36,417 bases of DNA from a virus. Every line of letters begins with the position of its first letter. Positions within the stretch are counted from its first letter, which is position 1. Where the stretch lies: the IMG/VR virus record IMGVR_UViG_3300025099_000066, positions 1-36,417 of that record. One strand, written 5' to 3'. Under the pieces are notes generated by a model, which was not told the origin of the DNA, made no database searches, and saw only the letters and a program-made list of their open reading frames with translations. Shown here piece after piece: positions 17,164 through 25,854 of this stretch. The position numbers were made by a program, and so were the translations under genes.

Positions 17164-17173
17164 TTATTTAATT

Positions 17174-20100
17174 TTAATGATCGCTAGGATCGTCTTTTAT
17201 TGTTATAGTGAAAGCTGTTGGACTCGGGTCTATAGGTCCTCCATTGTCGTTGTTCATAGTTATAGAAGAAGCCTTGCCGATACCTTGGAAAGAAAACTCA
17301 GACATGTCTATGTTAGTATCTGACGCCGAGTTAAAGTATGTTTTTTCTCCACGCATAGCAGCGAACCATTTCCCTTCTTTTTCTTTAAACTCTAGTTCAT
17401 TACCACTTTGTAAGTCTGTTTCTATCGAGCTCGCAAACCAACCATAGTGATCAAAATTATTATAGTACTCCGCGTCAAATTGATTATTGTTGTTAATATC
17501 TGTTCCTGTAAGTACGTTTTTTGATATTCTACTTTGAGTCCCTGAATAACTAAGAGACAATAAACTTTTTACAACGTCAGGAGAACCATTAAGATAAAAC
17601 TCTATTTCAGAGGCTTTTTGTTCTCCATAGAAATTGTTTCTCAAACTGTTTGTTCTATGTTCCCAAAGATAACCTGAAGAGTCGTTGGTATGATAAGTGC
17701 TGTCTGGCAAAGTATAAAATTTATTATTTAAACTTAACCCGCTGTCTATTATCCAAGATTTAAAACTAATCCACCCGTTAGTTTTGTCTGAAAAGGTAAC
17801 AGTATAGCTCTCCGTTTGTTTACTGCTATTACCACTAGCTTGATTAGAGTTCAAGCCTGTTGTTTCGTCAAAAGGACCTGTTAAAGACCATTTAAAAGTA
17901 TTGAAATCTTGAAAACCACTATAACCAACCAACCAATTTAAAACTACTTTATAAGTACCAGAAACAGCGTCATACGTTATGCTTTCTATAGAATAAACAG
18001 TTTCAGGTTGATGAACGTAGCTCCAGTTATTTGGAAAATTTTGAAACGCATTAACATTAGAAGCTAAACTAGGATAGTTTGCGTGTAAATAAGTTTGATA
18101 CAAGTAAACGTTGTTTGCTCCATTCGTATTTAACGAGCTTATTAAAGAGTTCCAGTTTGAAGTAGAATCAAAAGCTGGAGCTAAAACATGCCCAGATGTT
18201 ATTTTATCAAAGTATAAAGTTATAGGATTTGTTAGGTTTGGATTATTACCATTTGGAGATGGTATACCATGCTCTACTCCGGTTGGATGCGTTGGTGTTC
18301 CAGCCGCTATACCAGCCCAGCCTCTTTCGTGCGGCGTTATAGCTCCAACTGTTCCAGCTGCTGCTCCATTTGGATTAGCGATGTTGTTATTAAAAGCACC
18401 AGTTTCTATAGCTTTAGCCCAATTATCTACTAAGCCACCATATCTAAACCAGTTACCCAAAGCGTTTCCGCTTGAAGGAACCTCGGTTGTATTGAGCACT
18501 AGAGATGTAGTCGAAACAGTAATGTCTCTTGGATTTGAAGTTAAAGATTTTAAAGATATATTATACGAAGATTTTTTATCGTCGTAACTACCAACTATCT
18601 TCTTAGCGTGAGTTAAGTGGTCGGCGAAAAAGTCCTTCATACCATGTTCTGATATTGGCGTTAAACCATCTTTAGAAAGTCTTAAAACAACTCCTCTTGC
18701 TTTGTCTGAAAAATAAGATCTATAAGCTTGGTAAGCAAAAGATTCTGGATTTTTAGATATACCATATTCTCCAGTGTAGGGTATAACTTGCCCCAATACT
18801 TTGTTTGTCGCCGTTAAATTAGTGTTACCATCAGCGTTAAAAACCGCGTCTTTTTCTGATAATATTTTTAAAACCTTATCTTCACATAAAGCAACTATAT
18901 CAGTGTCTCTAGAGTGAAGTTTTTGTATGCTACCAAATCTAGGATTTAAATCTTTAGTTATAGGTTCTGCTTGTATAAATTGATTTAGATTATTTACACC
19001 GCTAATAGAGTTATATATACCGGAGTATATTAAACCGTTTGACCTTCTTTCTTCTTTATATTGCTCTGCCAAGGTCATAGACGCTTTAGGTCCTTTATCT
19101 ATCATAACCGCGTTGTAATCATCTCTAATTCTATTTGACTCAACTCCATTTCCAAACGCGTAACAATTAAACCAACTTAAAGTGTGTTTTTTGTCCCAAA
19201 TTTTTCTATCTAAAATAACACCGTTTGTTCCTGACAACGCGCTTATTCTAGCTCTTGTAATACTTCCGTCGACTCTTTCAAAAGATAGAATGTCGCTTTG
19301 GTTAAGCAAAGTGTTTACATTAGAAAGCGTAACGGTGTTGTCACTCCAGTCTGTTACGGTTGTTCCTGTGGCTAATGTTGAGCTAGGGTTTTCTACAGTG
19401 ACAATAGACCCGTAATTAGCAAAAGATTCGTTTGTGTCAGCGTTTAGTTCTAAAGGAAAGGCTTGACTTGATTCATAGTAAATATCTAAGTCTATATTTT
19501 CTTTTGGCTCTGTCTCCCATATTGCTGGGTTCGTGCTTGAATAAGAACCATCTTCATCATAAAACACGTCTATTATCTCTATAGTATTAGTATAGCTATT
19601 TTTAATAGTTTGTGTTAAAGCTACGTTAGCATTCCCTAATTGAGAAGATGTTAAAGCATGACTAGGTTCATTGTGCTCGATACTACCAGTATCAACGCCT
19701 GTTGAGAAGTTTCTCGTAGGATCAAACATTGCTGGAGGTAACTGTGCCCAGTTAGAATCAGGGTGCCAGTGTGGTAGTAGATTGGCGAAAGCAGGATTAG
19801 AGTAGTACTTGTCTACATTAGTGTTTGCTACACCGTTGATGCTCACCGTGGTTAACTGTGAGTCTTTTACCCAACCCTCGTCCGATGTTGTGAAGTATAG
19901 ATATAGTCTACGAGACTTGTTATCGTCCTCGTCCCAGTGATTTGCGTTTCCACCAGTAAGCCAAGCATTAGCAGAGCTATAATTTAATATACCTCTACCG
20001 TTTGTGCCAGCGAATGGAGGTCCTGGATCACCAGAGTCGGCATAACCAATTACTTTGTAAATAACACCGTCTGGATCGTTCTGCCATCTAAACAGCGTTC

Positions 20101-23100
20101 CAACAGCTTTTAACTGATTCCAAAATGTGTATTGATTCGTGTTTATTAAACTAAAAGCTTCGGCTTCTTTATAGCTAATACCTTCTTCAAGTTTAGATAC
20201 CGATATCTCCATACACGCCGCTTGCCAAGACACGTTAGTAGCTGTGCCTGAAAAATGCATACTACCTAACGTAGGCGATCCGCTCATATTCCAAGGTCTA
20301 TTACCTCCAATACCATAGCCATCATCAGCAGGGAAATTACCACCAACACCAGCGTAGAAACTACTATTAAGATTAAGGCTAGGATTAAGTATGTGGTTTA
20401 AATAACCAGGTAACGGGACGGCACTTCCTTGGCCAACCAACCCTCTAGATTCTGCGTCTATAAAAAAGTCTGTTCTATTCCAAGCCTCTTGCCACCACTC
20501 GGCATCTCTACCTTGAGTATTGTTTAAATAAAAGTGGTGTTTAGCAGATTTAATAGCGAATTGAGGCTCTGAATCTAGAGTTCTAAGTATATTAGTTGAC
20601 AAAGCAACGTCTTTATATATTTTAACAAAAAATCTACCATCAAACTCAGGCTTTTCTTTAAATATGTTTTTAGCTATTTCAAGTTCTAATCCCGATACTA
20701 AAGCTCCATTAGAATCTAAAAAAACGTTTAGTTCTTCTTCTAGTTTTTTGTCTAAATTAATAAGATAATAATTACCTTGAACACTTTTTTGTATACCGTT
20801 AACTTCATACCAATTACTCGAGTTAGAGGAATTCTTTATTCTTAACTTTAAATCTGTTTGCCCTATCGACTCGGCTAAACTAGAGTTTCCAAAAGCAGTT
20901 GCATCCGCGTAAAGTTGCGTGTAGTCTTCTAATGGCTCACCACCAGTTATCCAAGTCATAATAACAGATCCAAAGCTACTTATTGATTTTTTTACAAATT
21001 GAGGAGCGTTGTCTTCTATTGCTAAAACTTTGTATCTACTAGGTTCTGCTACAAAAATATCATTATCATGCTGCTTCTTCAATATTAAAAACGTATCTTC
21101 TTGCACTTTGTTTCTTTCAGAAGAAGGGAAAGAAAGCCACACGTTACCATCCTCGGCATCGTACCAACGATCCATTGCTAAATTATAGTACTCGTTAGAA
21201 GTTTCTTTAATAAAAAACTTATAAGTATCAGCCCATTTAGGCGGTTTGTTTTTAACTCTAGCGGTTAGCTTATTGTAATTATCAGCCATACCTTTTGGGA
21301 CTTCTATTGTACCAACCGTAGCTTCTGTGTTATCATCTATGCTGGAAGGAGCTAAAACAGGAGTTTCTCTTCCATACTTGTCTCTATATACAATACCTAA
21401 CTGATAAGTTCTAAGAGACTTAACAGATTTACCAGGCGTTTTGACTTCTAAAGCATCAACTACAGCTGATTCCAAACCACCTACCACGTCTATTTTTATT
21501 TCTTTATTATTTATATCTACTAGATTATAATTTTGCAAGTAGTTAGCATATATAATTCTATTACCACTCATTTCTTGCCCCAAGGCTTTTCTAGGAACGT
21601 TGTCCCATGGTCTTAAAAGTTGGTTAGCCGGAAGCGTAGCGTATATCATTTCTGACTCTATAAGTGTAGACCCTTTCATTAATCCACCCGATCCAGCGGC
21701 GTTCCATTCTTCATCTTCGTATAAAATAGTTTTAACGGTATATACGTTTGGAGAGTTTGATTCTTTGTAAAGTATATCTATAGCAACAACGCCTTTTGGC
21801 AATAAAGCTGGTTCTAAAACAAAGTCTTGTATTTTTAGCCTTCTTAAGTTGTTAACCATACCAAGATTATATCCTTTTTGAGGTAAGTAATCAAAAGATC
21901 CAGGCATAAAGGCTGGTTCTGAAAAAGGAGAGAAAGCTGAGTATTCCCCGTCGGTATACTTATATCTATACCCAAATCTAGGAAACTTAAACTCAAACAT
22001 TGCTTTTTCTTGATCTAGCAATAAATACCAAGGTATAGGACTAGTAGCGGTAGGAGCGATTAAAGGAGTAGAAGTTATTGAAAGTACTTTAAAATCATAT
22101 TGATTAAATTGCCCAGCATAAGTACCTACAACTTCTAATCTAATCTCATGTGAAGCGAAAGATGATTGCCCTTGTCCCACTAAAGAATCATTAGTAGCTA
22201 AAACAACATCTCCTTCTTTAAAAGAAACGTTAGAAACAGTTTGTTTAGCTATCAACATTTCTCCTGGAGAAACGTTAACTAAAACATTGAAGTTATTTAA
22301 TTCTGTAAAGTCGTGATTAGAAAACTCCGCGTATATACCATGCACTCTATCTGCTTTAGTGTCAAACATCTTAAGATAGGGAGGTTTTAATGGGGATTTT
22401 TTTACAACTGTTATGTGAGATTCGTTTATAAAATCTTTACCTAAGCCGTAATTTATTGTCTGTAAAGAGAAAGTTGTTGGATCTTGTATTTTTAATTTAG
22501 TGTGCGTGTTTATATCTACAGTACCTTGTATACATCTATCTATTTTTATTTGTTTTGGTTCGTATTTATTGTCAGTCCAAAATAAAAAATTATCAATAAC
22601 ATTTATACCTGTTACGTATTCGTCTTTTTCGAAGTTTAAAACCCTCTCAGAAGTAAAGGTTACTTGGTCTCCAACGGAAGAAGGAAAGTTATTTAGAATA
22701 ACATTCGTTACAACTTGCTCTAAATAAACATTATAGTTTTGACCAGAAAGTGTAATTCTAGAAACGTAAACATTGTCACTAGCGGCGTAAGTAACACCTC
22801 CTAAAGTACCTGTGACTGTCATGCCTACTCTTATATTGACAGCTTCCAAAGGCGATAAAACAACGTGGTCATTAGAACCTGCTATTAACGTCAATGGAAT
22901 TTCTACGCTATAAATATCTACTAAAACAGGCTTTTCTGTTTCGTCTTCGGAGTTGTACTCTATAATAGCGTCTTTAAAATTATCTGGAGAAGATACTAAA
23001 TAATATATTTTATTGGTTTTTTCGTCAGCAATAGAACCAACACAAGAACCTCTCAAGCTAGTTCCTTTAGCTGTGTTACCGACTAAAGTTTGCACGGTAC

Positions 23101-23230
23101 CAACCTCGGAAGCTTCAGACGTAGAGGCCTCAACGTTCAAGGCGTCTCTATACTCTCCGTTAGGCACTAGCCTTTCATCAAGGTCTTTGTTCATTCGACC
23201 TTTAATAAAGTTCTGATTTAAATCCGGCAT
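17174..23230 (-). CDS. Giant tail nozzle-like protein
   Basis: This 2018-residue virion protein begins with a motif I recognise from marine phage tail proteins: F-I-K-G-R-M-N-K-D-L-D-E-R-L-V-P-N-G-E-Y (8-27), then R-D-A-L-N-V (28-33). A second hallmark near residues 1502-1535 reads F-S-D-K-A-R-G-V-V-L-R-L-S-K-D-G-L then I-S-E-H-G-M-K-D-F-F. Both occur in proteins of the tail tubular B / nozzle type, which form the end of the short tail. It is beta-rich and poor in Cys, with many Asn, Ser, Gly and Trp. The N- and Ser-rich middle (about 880-1250) seems to be inserted domains. Typical nozzle proteins are near 800 residues, so this one is more than twice as long and may also hold receptor-binding parts. 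There is no signal peptide or enzyme motif. Confidence 0.75.
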   Translation of the reverse strand: MPDLNQNFIKGRMNKDLDERLVPNGEYRDALNVEASTSEASEVGTVQTLVGNTAKGTSLRGSCVGSIADEKTNKIYYLVSSPDNFKDAIIEYNSEDETEKPVLVDIYSVEIPLTLIAGSNDHVVLSPLEAVNIRVGMTVTGTLGGVTYAASDNVYVSRITLSGQNYNVYLEQVVTNVILNNFPSSVGDQVTFTSERVLNFEKDEYVTGINVIDNFLFWTDNKYEPKQIKIDRCIQGTVDINTHTKLKIQDPTTFSLQTINYGLGKDFINESHITVVKKSPLKPPYLKMFDTKADRVHGIYAEFSNHDFTELNNFNVLVNVSPGEMLIAKQTVSNVSFKEGDVVLATNDSLVGQGQSSFASHEIRLEVVGTYAGQFNQYDFKVLSITSTPLIAPTATSPIPWYLLLDQEKAMFEFKFPRFGYRYKYTDGEYSAFSPFSEPAFMPGSFDYLPQKGYNLGMVNNLRRLKIQDFVLEPALLPKGVVAIDILYKESNSPNVYTVKTILYEDEEWNAAGSGGLMKGSTLIESEMIYATLPANQLLRPWDNVPRKALGQEMSGNRIIYANYLQNYNLVDINNKEIKIDVVGGLESAVVDALEVKTPGKSVKSLRTYQLGIVYRDKYGRETPVLAPSSIDDNTEATVGTIEVPKGMADNYNKLTARVKNKPPKWADTYKFFIKETSNEYYNLAMDRWYDAEDGNVWLSFPSSERNKVQEDTFLILKKQHDNDIFVAEPSRYKVLAIEDNAPQFVKKSISSFGSVIMTWITGGEPLEDYTQLYADATAFGNSSLAESIGQTDLKLRIKNSSNSSNWYEVNGIQKSVQGNYYLINLDKKLEEELNVFLDSNGALVSGLELEIAKNIFKEKPEFDGRFFVKIYKDVALSTNILRTLDSEPQFAIKSAKHHFYLNNTQGRDAEWWQEAWNRTDFFIDAESRGLVGQGSAVPLPGYLNHILNPSLNLNSSFYAGVGGNFPADDGYGIGGNRPWNMSGSPTLGSMHFSGTATNVSWQAACMEISVSKLEEGISYKEAEAFSLINTNQYTFWNQLKAVGTLFRWQNDPDGVIYKVIGYADSGDPGPPFAGTNGRGILNYSSANAWLTGGNANHWDEDDNKSRRLYLYFTTSDEGWVKDSQLTTVSINGVANTNVDKYYSNPAFANLLPHWHPDSNWAQLPPAMFDPTRNFSTGVDTGSIEHNEPSHALTSSQLGNANVALTQTIKNSYTNTIEIIDVFYDEDGSYSSTNPAIWETEPKENIDLDIYYESSQAFPLELNADTNESFANYGSIVTVENPSSTLATGTTVTDWSDNTVTLSNVNTLLNQSDILSFERVDGSITRARISALSGTNGVILDRKIWDKKHTLSWFNCYAFGNGVESNRIRDDYNAVMIDKGPKASMTLAEQYKEERRSNGLIYSGIYNSISGVNNLNQFIQAEPITKDLNPRFGSIQKLHSRDTDIVALCEDKVLKILSEKDAVFNADGNTNLTATNKVLGQVIPYTGEYGISKNPESFAYQAYRSYFSDKARGVVLRLSKDGLTPISEHGMKDFFADHLTHAKKIVGSYDDKKSSYNISLKSLTSNPRDITVSTTSLVLNTTEVPSSGNALGNWFRYGGLVDNWAKAIETGAFNNNIANPNGAAAGTVGAITPHERGWAGIAAGTPTHPTGVEHGIPSPNGNNPNLTNPITLYFDKITSGHVLAPAFDSTSNWNSLISSLNTNGANNVYLYQTYLHANYPSLASNVNAFQNFPNNWSYVHQPETVYSIESITYDAVSGTYKVVLNWLVGYSGFQDFNTFKWSLTGPFDETTGLNSNQASGNSSKQTESYTVTFSDKTNGWISFKSWIIDSGLSLNNKFYTLPDSTYHTNDSSGYLWEHRTNSLRNNFYGEQKASEIEFYLNGSPDVVKSLLSLSYSGTQSRISKNVLTGTDINNNNQFDAEYYNNFDHYGWFASSIETDLQSGNELEFKEKEGKWFAAMRGEKTYFNSASDTNIDMSEFSFQGIGKASSITMNNDNGGPIDPSPTAFTITIKDDPSDH

Positions 23231-23234
23231 ATTA

Positions 23235-24155
23235 TTATTTTATTTGTTTAGACTTTCCTCTAAATACCTGAGTTATTTCTTCTATTTTTATATTAGAAAG
23301 TCTTAATTTAGCTTTTCTTGTCTCTGCAAATTTTTCTTTTTTAAATCTAGCAACTAAATATTCTGGCACTTGAGACCTTGTTGCTAACACAGAATGTGCT
23401 ATATGCTTATACATAGCTTCTTCTGCAAATTTATGAACCTGCATTTCAGCGTCTGTTCCTAAACCGTCGCTTATGTATTTTAAGATCACAGTTTTTCCGT
23501 TAATATTAGAGCTAAAATGAATTTTTCCTGTATTTTCGTCTATAAAAAACGAGCCGTTAGACTGCGCGAACTGAGGGTCTATACCATATCTTTGTCCTTT
23601 ATTGAAGTCGTAAAGATCGTCATCTTCATCGTCGCTAACATTACCAGTGTTTGTGTTTGCTAAAGAATCAGACTTGTATTTATTCCACGTGTCAGACTTG
23701 TGTCCTGTAGGGTCTTGCTCTGCTAAATCTTCAAAGTTTGAAGTAGCACTTAAATTGTAATTACTATCGTTATCTGAAAAACCTCCAGACGATTGATCAA
23801 TTGCAAATGGATTTGATGTTTTAGAAGCTGGATATATAGTTCTTTCAATACCATGCTCATCTGACCAACATATCTTTACATAGTTAACGTAATCTTGCGG
23901 TAGTACCATAGTTAAAGATGGTGGTATTTCTATCTCTTGAGATTTTGTAGATTTAAAAGTATCAAAAGAAAGCTCTTGTAAGCCTCTCATAGCGTGAAAC
24001 TGAACATCACTTCTTTTTATTCTACTTATTATTTTTCCTTCTCCTACATAAGCAACTATAAAGTTATTTATAATATCTTCTAAGGATATGAATTGATAAG
24101 AACCAAAATCATCTCCAGAATAATAAGCTTGTTGCGTTGTGTTTATTAATCCCAT
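23235..24155 (-). CDS. Tail tubular / ring-type tail protein
   Basis: This 306-residue protein opens with a short YYSGDDFG segment and a helix S-L-E-D-I-I-N-N-F-I-V-A-Y-V-G (25-39). R-G-L-Q-E-L-S-F-D (56-64) follows, then E-I-E-I-P-P-S-L-T-M-V-L-P-Q-D-Y-V (74-90). The 'RALQELSFD...PPSL...LPQDYVNYVK' plan is what I associate with tail tubular A-like or ring proteins of Bacteroidota short-tailed phages. The middle (about 120-185) is Ser/Asn/Asp-rich and probably a loop, and the C-terminus is a basic helical segment. It lies 3 bp after the connector gene and 4 bp before the giant nozzle-like gene, so all three tail-assembly genes are tightly linked. Confidence 0.7.
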   Translation of the reverse strand: MGLINTTQQAYYSGDDFGSYQFISLEDIINNFIVAYVGEGKIISRIKRSDVQFHAMRGLQELSFDTFKSTKSQEIEIPPSLTMVLPQDYVNYVKICWSDEHGIERTIYPASKTSNPFAIDQSSGGFSDNDSNYNLSATSNFEDLAEQDPTGHKSDTWNKYKSDSLANTNTGNVSDDEDDDLYDFNKGQRYGIDPQFAQSNGSFFIDENTGKIHFSSNINGKTVILKYISDGLGTDAEMQVHKFAEEAMYKHIAHSVLATRSQVPEYLVARFKKEKFAETRKAKLRLSNIKIEEITQVFRGKSKQIK

Positions 24156-24158
24156 TTA

Positions 24159-24881
24159 TTATTGTTTTTGTTGAGCTATAATTTGACCTTCTTCTGCCCC
24201 AGCTAATTGAGCTAACGCTGGTTTATTAAGCGTTATCCCTGCTAGTTCTAATATTTTTATAACTAAATGCGACTCTTCTGATGAGTGTAACATAAAGTCA
24301 GTTGTTTCGTCTACGTTATATAAAGCTTTCTCTCCTACAACTGCATAACCCCATCTAGCATCCGTACCGTTAGACCTAGTAGGAGCACTAAGTATATTGC
24401 ATGATATTTCAGATGCAGTTGTCGTTAAGTTAGTTGGGTATATTTGCACTTGAGTAGCGTTGACTCTAGTGTATATTGGCCTAGTAGAATTAGGCGCTGC
24501 TAATGGCGATGCGTTTATATAAGTAGCTTCGTTCTTTCTTACTTCTTGTACTTCTACAGTTTTAGATGTAGTTACATAATTTACACTACCTAAATAATCG
24601 TGTGTTGGTAATGTTGTCAACCCGTTAGCTATAGATGCGGCCGCTTGAACAGTTTCAAAGGGCGCTAATTTTTCGTTTAACAGATCTAACTCGTTAGAGT
24701 ATTCGGTATCGTTACCATGCTCAGTATGCGCTAGTCTTATATCATGTATATACTGATTATATATAGACATTTGAGCCTGATTAGCCATTAAGTTAAATTC
24801 TTGAGGCGTTATATATCCTCTTTGTTCTTTGTTGCATATTGCTAAAACTCTTTGATACACAGTATCTATACTTACCGCCAT
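24159..24881 (-). CDS. Head-to-tail connector / ring protein
   Basis: This 240-residue protein starts with M-A-V-S-I-D-T-V-Y-Q-R-V-L-A-I-C-N-K-E-Q and continues with R-G-Y-I-T-P-Q-E-F-N-L-M-A-N-Q-A-Q (21-37). This helical N-terminus is one I recall from connector or ring proteins in crAss-like and marine flavophages. The middle is beta-rich (Y-P-T-N-L-T-T and S-C-N-I-L near 150-165), and the C-terminus is helical and A/Q-rich. In short-tailed phages such proteins stack under the portal and join it to the tail nozzle. It lies 3 bp before the next tail gene, so the two are probably made together. The call depends on motif memory and gene order. Confidence 0.7.
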   Translation of the reverse strand: MAVSIDTVYQRVLAICNKEQRGYITPQEFNLMANQAQMSIYNQYIHDIRLAHTEHGNDTEYSNELDLLNEKLAPFETVQAAASIANGLTTLPTHDYLGSVNYVTTSKTVEVQEVRKNEATYINASPLAAPNSTRPIYTRVNATQVQIYPTNLTTTASEISCNILSAPTRSNGTDARWGYAVVGEKALYNVDETTDFMLHSSEESHLVIKILELAGITLNKPALAQLAGAEEGQIIAQQKQ

Positions 24882-24905
24882 AATTTATTTTTTATTTGTA
24901 GTTTA

Positions 24906-24927
24906 CGATCGCCCCGTAGGGCGACCG
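24906..24927 (-). promoter_or_regulatory. RNA hairpin with UACG tetraloop, no U-tract
   Basis: On the minus strand CGGTCGCCC-TACG-GGGCGATCG folds into a 9 bp stem with one wobble, closed by a C(UACG)G loop of the UNCG class. It is followed by AAACTACAAATAAAAAAT rather than a U-run, so it is a poor intrinsic terminator. It lies in the 59 bp gap before the connector gene. A hairpin like this could mark a processed message 5' end, block 3' exonucleases for the upstream gene, or act as an attenuator. It is one of only two GC-rich hairpins I found in a very A/T-rich sequence. Confidence 0.7.
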
Positions 24928-24940
24928 CTCTACAGTTAGA

Positions 24941-25780
24941 TTAATTTAATCTTTTTTCTATATTTGAGTAAATCTCCATTCCTTCGTCAGTTTTAAACCA
25001 AGCGGCTAAAGCTGAGTACGGGTGTTCTTCGTAGGGAACGTTCATTAATTTTCTACCAGTGCTTTTCCACGTAAAAGTTCTTTGATCTCCTGATAGTTCA
25101 ATTATCCCTGCTTCCATAGCTCTAATACCGAAGTTTCTCAACATCACGTTTTCATCAGTGACTAATTCTAAGAAAAGTTTAGGACTTCGCTTAGCAAACA
25201 ACATAAGATCTCTTTTAAGTTCTTTAGAACTCATCTTAGACACCTCAGAACCTTTTTCTACACGCATAACTGCTTCTGCCATATCTACATCTAAGTTGTT
25301 AGCAGCATTCATAGCCGCAACCTCAAACTCTAGCCAGTCTAAATGATCCTCAGCGTCTCTAATAGGTTTATGTTCTTTGTAAAGACTATCTCTATGTGGA
25401 TGATAAAGAGAAAGTAGTTTTTGAAGTGTTTGTTTGTTCTTAGGAACTGTCAACGATCCATCTCTAAAAATAATGTGAGAAAGTCTTTGATCTCCTTTCA
25501 TCTCGTCAACAAAAGGCGTTCTTTGGTTTTCGCAATACTTCAGCTCTCTTTCATATCCTTTTTCTTCGTCAAAGTAGTATATGTTTGCAGATCTAACGCT
25601 TCTACTTATTGGATTTGTAGTACTTGTTAAAAAATAAGTTCTATCTTTTATTTCCCAAGTGTCTTTTTTTGGTGTAGGTAATGGTTTTTCCATAACCTCT
25701 GTTTCAACCTTTGGTTGTTCTACAACCTGAGTAACCTCTTCGGTTACTTCTTGTTTTTTTGTTTCTTTTTTCTTTGCCAT
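24941..25780 (-). CDS. Conserved unknown virion-region protein
   Basis: This 279-residue protein begins with a Lys/Glu/Val-rich disordered tail (residues 1-38). It continues with Y-F-L-T-S-T-T-N-P-I-S-R-S-V-R (49-63), a beta-rich section to about 110, then a helical C-terminal half with K-R-S-P-K-L-F-L-E-L near 195. There is no catalytic motif, signal peptide or membrane segment. It sits between the capsid gene and the connector/ring genes, flanked by a terminator upstream and a UACG hairpin downstream, so its expression may be set apart from the genes on either side. I recall similar proteins in marine phage contigs without an assigned role. A head-completion or capsid-associated role is possible from position alone. 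Confidence 0.72.
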   Translation of the reverse strand: MAKKKETKKQEVTEEVTQVVEQPKVETEVMEKPLPTPKKDTWEIKDRTYFLTSTTNPISRSVRSANIYYFDEEKGYERELKYCENQRTPFVDEMKGDQRLSHIIFRDGSLTVPKNKQTLQKLLSLYHPHRDSLYKEHKPIRDAEDHLDWLEFEVAAMNAANNLDVDMAEAVMRVEKGSEVSKMSSKELKRDLMLFAKRSPKLFLELVTDENVMLRNFGIRAMEAGIIELSGDQRTFTWKSTGRKLMNVPYEEHPYSALAAWFKTDEGMEIYSNIEKRLN

Positions 25781-25807
25781 AATATAATATATAATAAAAT
25801 TAATAAA

Positions 25808-25839
25808 TAAAAAGGCCGAGGCCGAAGCCCCGGTCTTTT
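25808..25839 (-). terminator. Intrinsic terminator after the capsid gene, UUCG loop
   Basis: On the minus strand the sequence forms GACCGGGGC-TTCG-GCCTCGGCC, flanked by four A on the left and five T on the right. The stem has 13 positions with one G-T wobble and one mismatch, closed by a C(UUCG)G tetraloop, one of the most stable RNA loops known. A run of five U follows, then A/U-rich sequence. It lies 15 bp past the capsid stop codon inside the 74 bp gap, the largest in the window. It probably ends or thins transcription after the capsid gene and protects the 3' end of that message. Because the genes beyond it lack an obvious separate promoter, read-through is likely. Confidence 0.88.
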
Positions 25840-25854
25840 AGTATAAATAAGTGC

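Noticed and set aside
17160-17200. A short GATC-containing inverted repeat at the end of the nozzle gene as a terminator
   Set aside because: The stem is only a few base pairs around a palindromic GATC, lies within coding sequence and has no U-run.
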